64,000 nt of DNA from Ruminococcus sp. (GTDB lineage Bacteria > Bacillota > Clostridia > Oscillospirales > Ruminococcaceae), in assembly GCA_017960805.1 (NCBI GenBank), contig JAGCYM010000008.1:1-64000 (forward strand), written 5' to 3'. A program made the translations under genes and the position numbers. Shown one piece after another: positions 62,460-64,000 of this stretch (its first letter is position 1; the number at the start of each line of letters is the position of its first letter). The notes below the pieces were generated by a model. That model was not told the DNA's origin and made no database searches. It was given only the letters and a program-made list of their open reading frames with translations.

Positions 62460-63926
62460 ATGCACAACAATAAGAGATTGATATTATCAGCACTCACTGC
62501 CTCATTACTTTTAACTCCGATTACCTCATGCGGTACAGTTGTTGAAAGAGCCGGAACTGAAGATTCAGTTGCTGTAATCGCTCCGCGCACAACTTCTTCA
62601 GATGCCTCTTCTGACGGAACTTCAGCAACAGAAACAACTACCTCAGAAGCCAAAGGCAGCTCTGACAATATGCGAGGATATCTGCTGGACTCAAACGGAA
62701 CAAAACTGATGTTCAGCGAAAGAGATGATTCCGGAAAGGAAGTCCGGATGACAAATGATTCCAATAAAGTTGCTTTTGCCAATGTCCTTAACGAGATGTC
62801 AGAAGGACTTGATCTAACATATGACAATCTTCTGCGAACAGCAAATCCGTCTCCCGTAGACGGCGACAGCAAAGTCGGACAGTCTGTTCAGCTTACATTC
62901 GACGCTGATACCCAGAACGCTGTCTATGACTATATGGCTGGAAAAAACCTTGTCGGCTCAGTGGTCGTCATGAGAACTGACGGTTCACTTATGGCTCAGG
63001 TTTCTTATCCGTCATATGACCCTGATGTTTATTACGGAGTTGATACTGAAGAAGATCTCGCATGGGGCACATATGGTAATAAAGCTTTCCAGAACGCTGA
63101 ACCCGGTTCCTGTTTCAAGATAATGTCTGAAGTAATCGCAGACAAACATGGAGCCACTTGCTTCTACGATGAAGGAACATGGGAATTTGATGGCGTAAAG
63201 ATAGTAAACTGGGATCATGAAAACACATGGAATTATCCAGTTGCTGAACGTACACTTTATTCGGCATTCGTCAATTCGAGCAACATCTTTTTCGCAAAGG
63301 CTTTTGACCAGATAGGAAAGGAAGATGTTCTTGCAGATCTTGACAGCATTTTCCACTTCAGTTCTGATATAGACTGTGACTTCGGAAAGATCCACAATAA
63401 CGTTGAAATATACTGTGATGATGACCTAAGAAGAACTGCTTTCGGTCAGTCTTACGTTCTTACATGTCCGCTCTACCTTGCGGCTCTGGGACGTGAAGCA
63501 GTATTCGGAGATATGGTTGTTCCTTTCACAATTAAAGACATAGTTGATACAAGTGATAACAGTAAAGTTATCAATCACGGTACAACTCCCAACCGCGTTA
63601 TCTGCAGTATTCCTGAAGAATACAGGGCGAACCTGCTTTCAGGAATGTCAGGTGTCGGAAGCAACATAGGACTGTCCGTTCCTTCCGGTTATGAATTTTA
63701 CGCCAAAACAGGAACTGCTGAAACATGGAAAAACGATTTTCTTTACATAACCGGCATACTGAAGAATCCTGGAGACAACGGTTCGGGAACATATTCGGAC
63801 TACAGCAGCTATGATGGTTCATACATAATAGTAATGCAGATCCAGAATCCTGAATACTTCGGATTCAGTTTCGCTAGTGACTCAGTCTCGCTATACCAGG
63901 GCATAATAAACGCTGTTATCGGATAA
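62460..63926 (+). CDS. Penicillin-binding transpeptidase lipoprotein
   Basis: 488 residues. Signal peptide with lipobox-like ITSC (Cys24) and a Ser/Thr linker (about 36-68). All three transpeptidase motifs are present: S-x-x-K as GSCFK (about 216), S-x-N as SSN (about 272) and KTG in YAKTGTAE (about 415). No transglycosylase or typical PBP dimerisation domain is seen; the N-terminal 150 residues are short. It probably cross-links or trims peptidoglycan outside the membrane. The arrangement as a lipoprotein, rather than membrane-anchored, is notable. Confidence 0.88.
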   Translation: MHNNKRLILSALTASLLLTPITSCGTVVERAGTEDSVAVIAPRTTSSDASSDGTSATETTTSEAKGSSDNMRGYLLDSNGTKLMFSERDDSGKEVRMTNDSNKVAFANVLNEMSEGLDLTYDNLLRTANPSPVDGDSKVGQSVQLTFDADTQNAVYDYMAGKNLVGSVVVMRTDGSLMAQVSYPSYDPDVYYGVDTEEDLAWGTYGNKAFQNAEPGSCFKIMSEVIADKHGATCFYDEGTWEFDGVKIVNWDHENTWNYPVAERTLYSAFVNSSNIFFAKAFDQIGKEDVLADLDSIFHFSSDIDCDFGKIHNNVEIYCDDDLRRTAFGQSYVLTCPLYLAALGREAVFGDMVVPFTIKDIVDTSDNSKVINHGTTPNRVICSIPEEYRANLLSGMSGVGSNIGLSVPSGYEFYAKTGTAETWKNDFLYITGILKNPGDNGSGTYSDYSSYDGSYIIVMQIQNPEYFGFSFASDSVSLYQGIINAVIG

Positions 63927-63935
63927 TGTATAATT

Positions 63936-63972
63936 CAGCTCCTTCCGCGGATAATATCTGTGAAAGGAGCTG
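63936..63972 (+). promoter_or_regulatory. Hairpin covering the ribosome binding site of the next gene
   Basis: CAGCTCCTT (63936-63944) pairs with AAGGAGCTG (63964-63972), whose AAGGAG is the ribosome binding site for the TTG at 63980. A terminator of the preceding gene or a translation-controlling stem. Confidence 0.45.
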
Positions 63973-63979
63973 ATCTGTT

Positions 63980-64000
63980 TTGAGAAGGAAAAAATCCATA
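63980..64000 (+). CDS. Start of a gene cut by the window edge
   Basis: TTG start with AAAGGAG about 10 bases upstream, encoding MRRKKSI before the end of the window. The basic start could be the beginning of a signal peptide or membrane protein, but nothing more can be said. Confidence 0.45.

Noticed and set aside
1..64000. CRISPR arrays, rRNA genes or insertion sequences
   Set aside because: No regularly spaced direct repeats, rRNA-like sequence or transposase was found on either strand.

Overview
The window looks like a chromosome segment of an obligately anaerobic Gram-positive Clostridium-class bacterium, most likely a Ruminococcus-like member of the Oscillospiraceae. This is inferred from GGAGG-type ribosome binding sites with several TTG starts, MurT/GatD lipid II amidation, Lon/ClpXP/trigger factor and RbgA genes in Firmicutes style, Thr/Ser-rich linkers behind lipoprotein signal peptides, Rex redox control, and many iron-sulfur enzymes with no respiratory cytochromes. 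No rRNA, CRISPR array, insertion sequence or complete prophage was seen. Many promoters share one layout: TTG-type -35, 17-bp spacer, and an extended TGn-TATAAT-like -10.

Bases 1-8050 are accessory DNA. The first part holds a DUF960-type protein, then an amidoligase / 63-residue peptide / class II glutamine amidotransferase / serine recombinase operon that ends beside a 22-bp perfect palindrome. Next comes an AT-rich cluster: a zinc-ribbon protein, a DnaQ-like protein with apparently lost catalytic residues, a possible uracil-DNA-glycosylase-fold protein, a WYL regulator and a divergent unknown gene. The island stops at a tRNA-Trp gene whose 3' side carries TCGTGTGCATT repeats. Bases 8304-11918 hold a thioesterase and an operon of a DtxR/MntR-type regulator with MurL and a MurD-like ligase, suggesting the L-Glu-then-epimerise route to D-Glu in peptidoglycan.

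Bases 11995-23395 are the centrepiece: an eleven-gene leftward operon. In transcription order it encodes fumarase, HdrB, HdrC, HdrA, an MvhD-like protein, two 4Fe-4S proteins, an FAD/NAD-2Fe-2S protein (together FlxABCD-HdrABC), a fumarate reductase iron-sulfur subunit and flavoprotein without membrane anchors, and an AspT-family exporter that could be a succinate exporter. The whole reads as a soluble NADH-driven, possibly electron-bifurcating malate-fumarate-succinate module. Beside it, bases 23865-29308 carry aconitase, TraX, three small membrane proteins, isocitrate dehydrogenase and Rex. Candidate Rex operators lie before both operons.

Bases 29510-52463 are mostly housekeeping: lysA, ysxC, lon, a calcium-type P-ATPase, an anion transporter, a GNAT enzyme, clpX, clpP, tig, a phosphoesterase, thrC, rnhB, rbgA, a NUDIX enzyme, two signal peptidases, rplS with a structured leader that looks like an attenuator, a methyltransferase, a TIGR03960/TIGR03936 radical SAM pair, cdd and a DUF896 protein. 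Bases 52690-64000 run rightward: a 1933-residue DUF4011/DUF3320 helicase with a transglutaminase-like domain and a degenerate nuclease-like domain, a small membrane protein, MurT, GatD, a GH25 lipoprotein, a penicillin-binding lipoprotein and the first codons of another gene.
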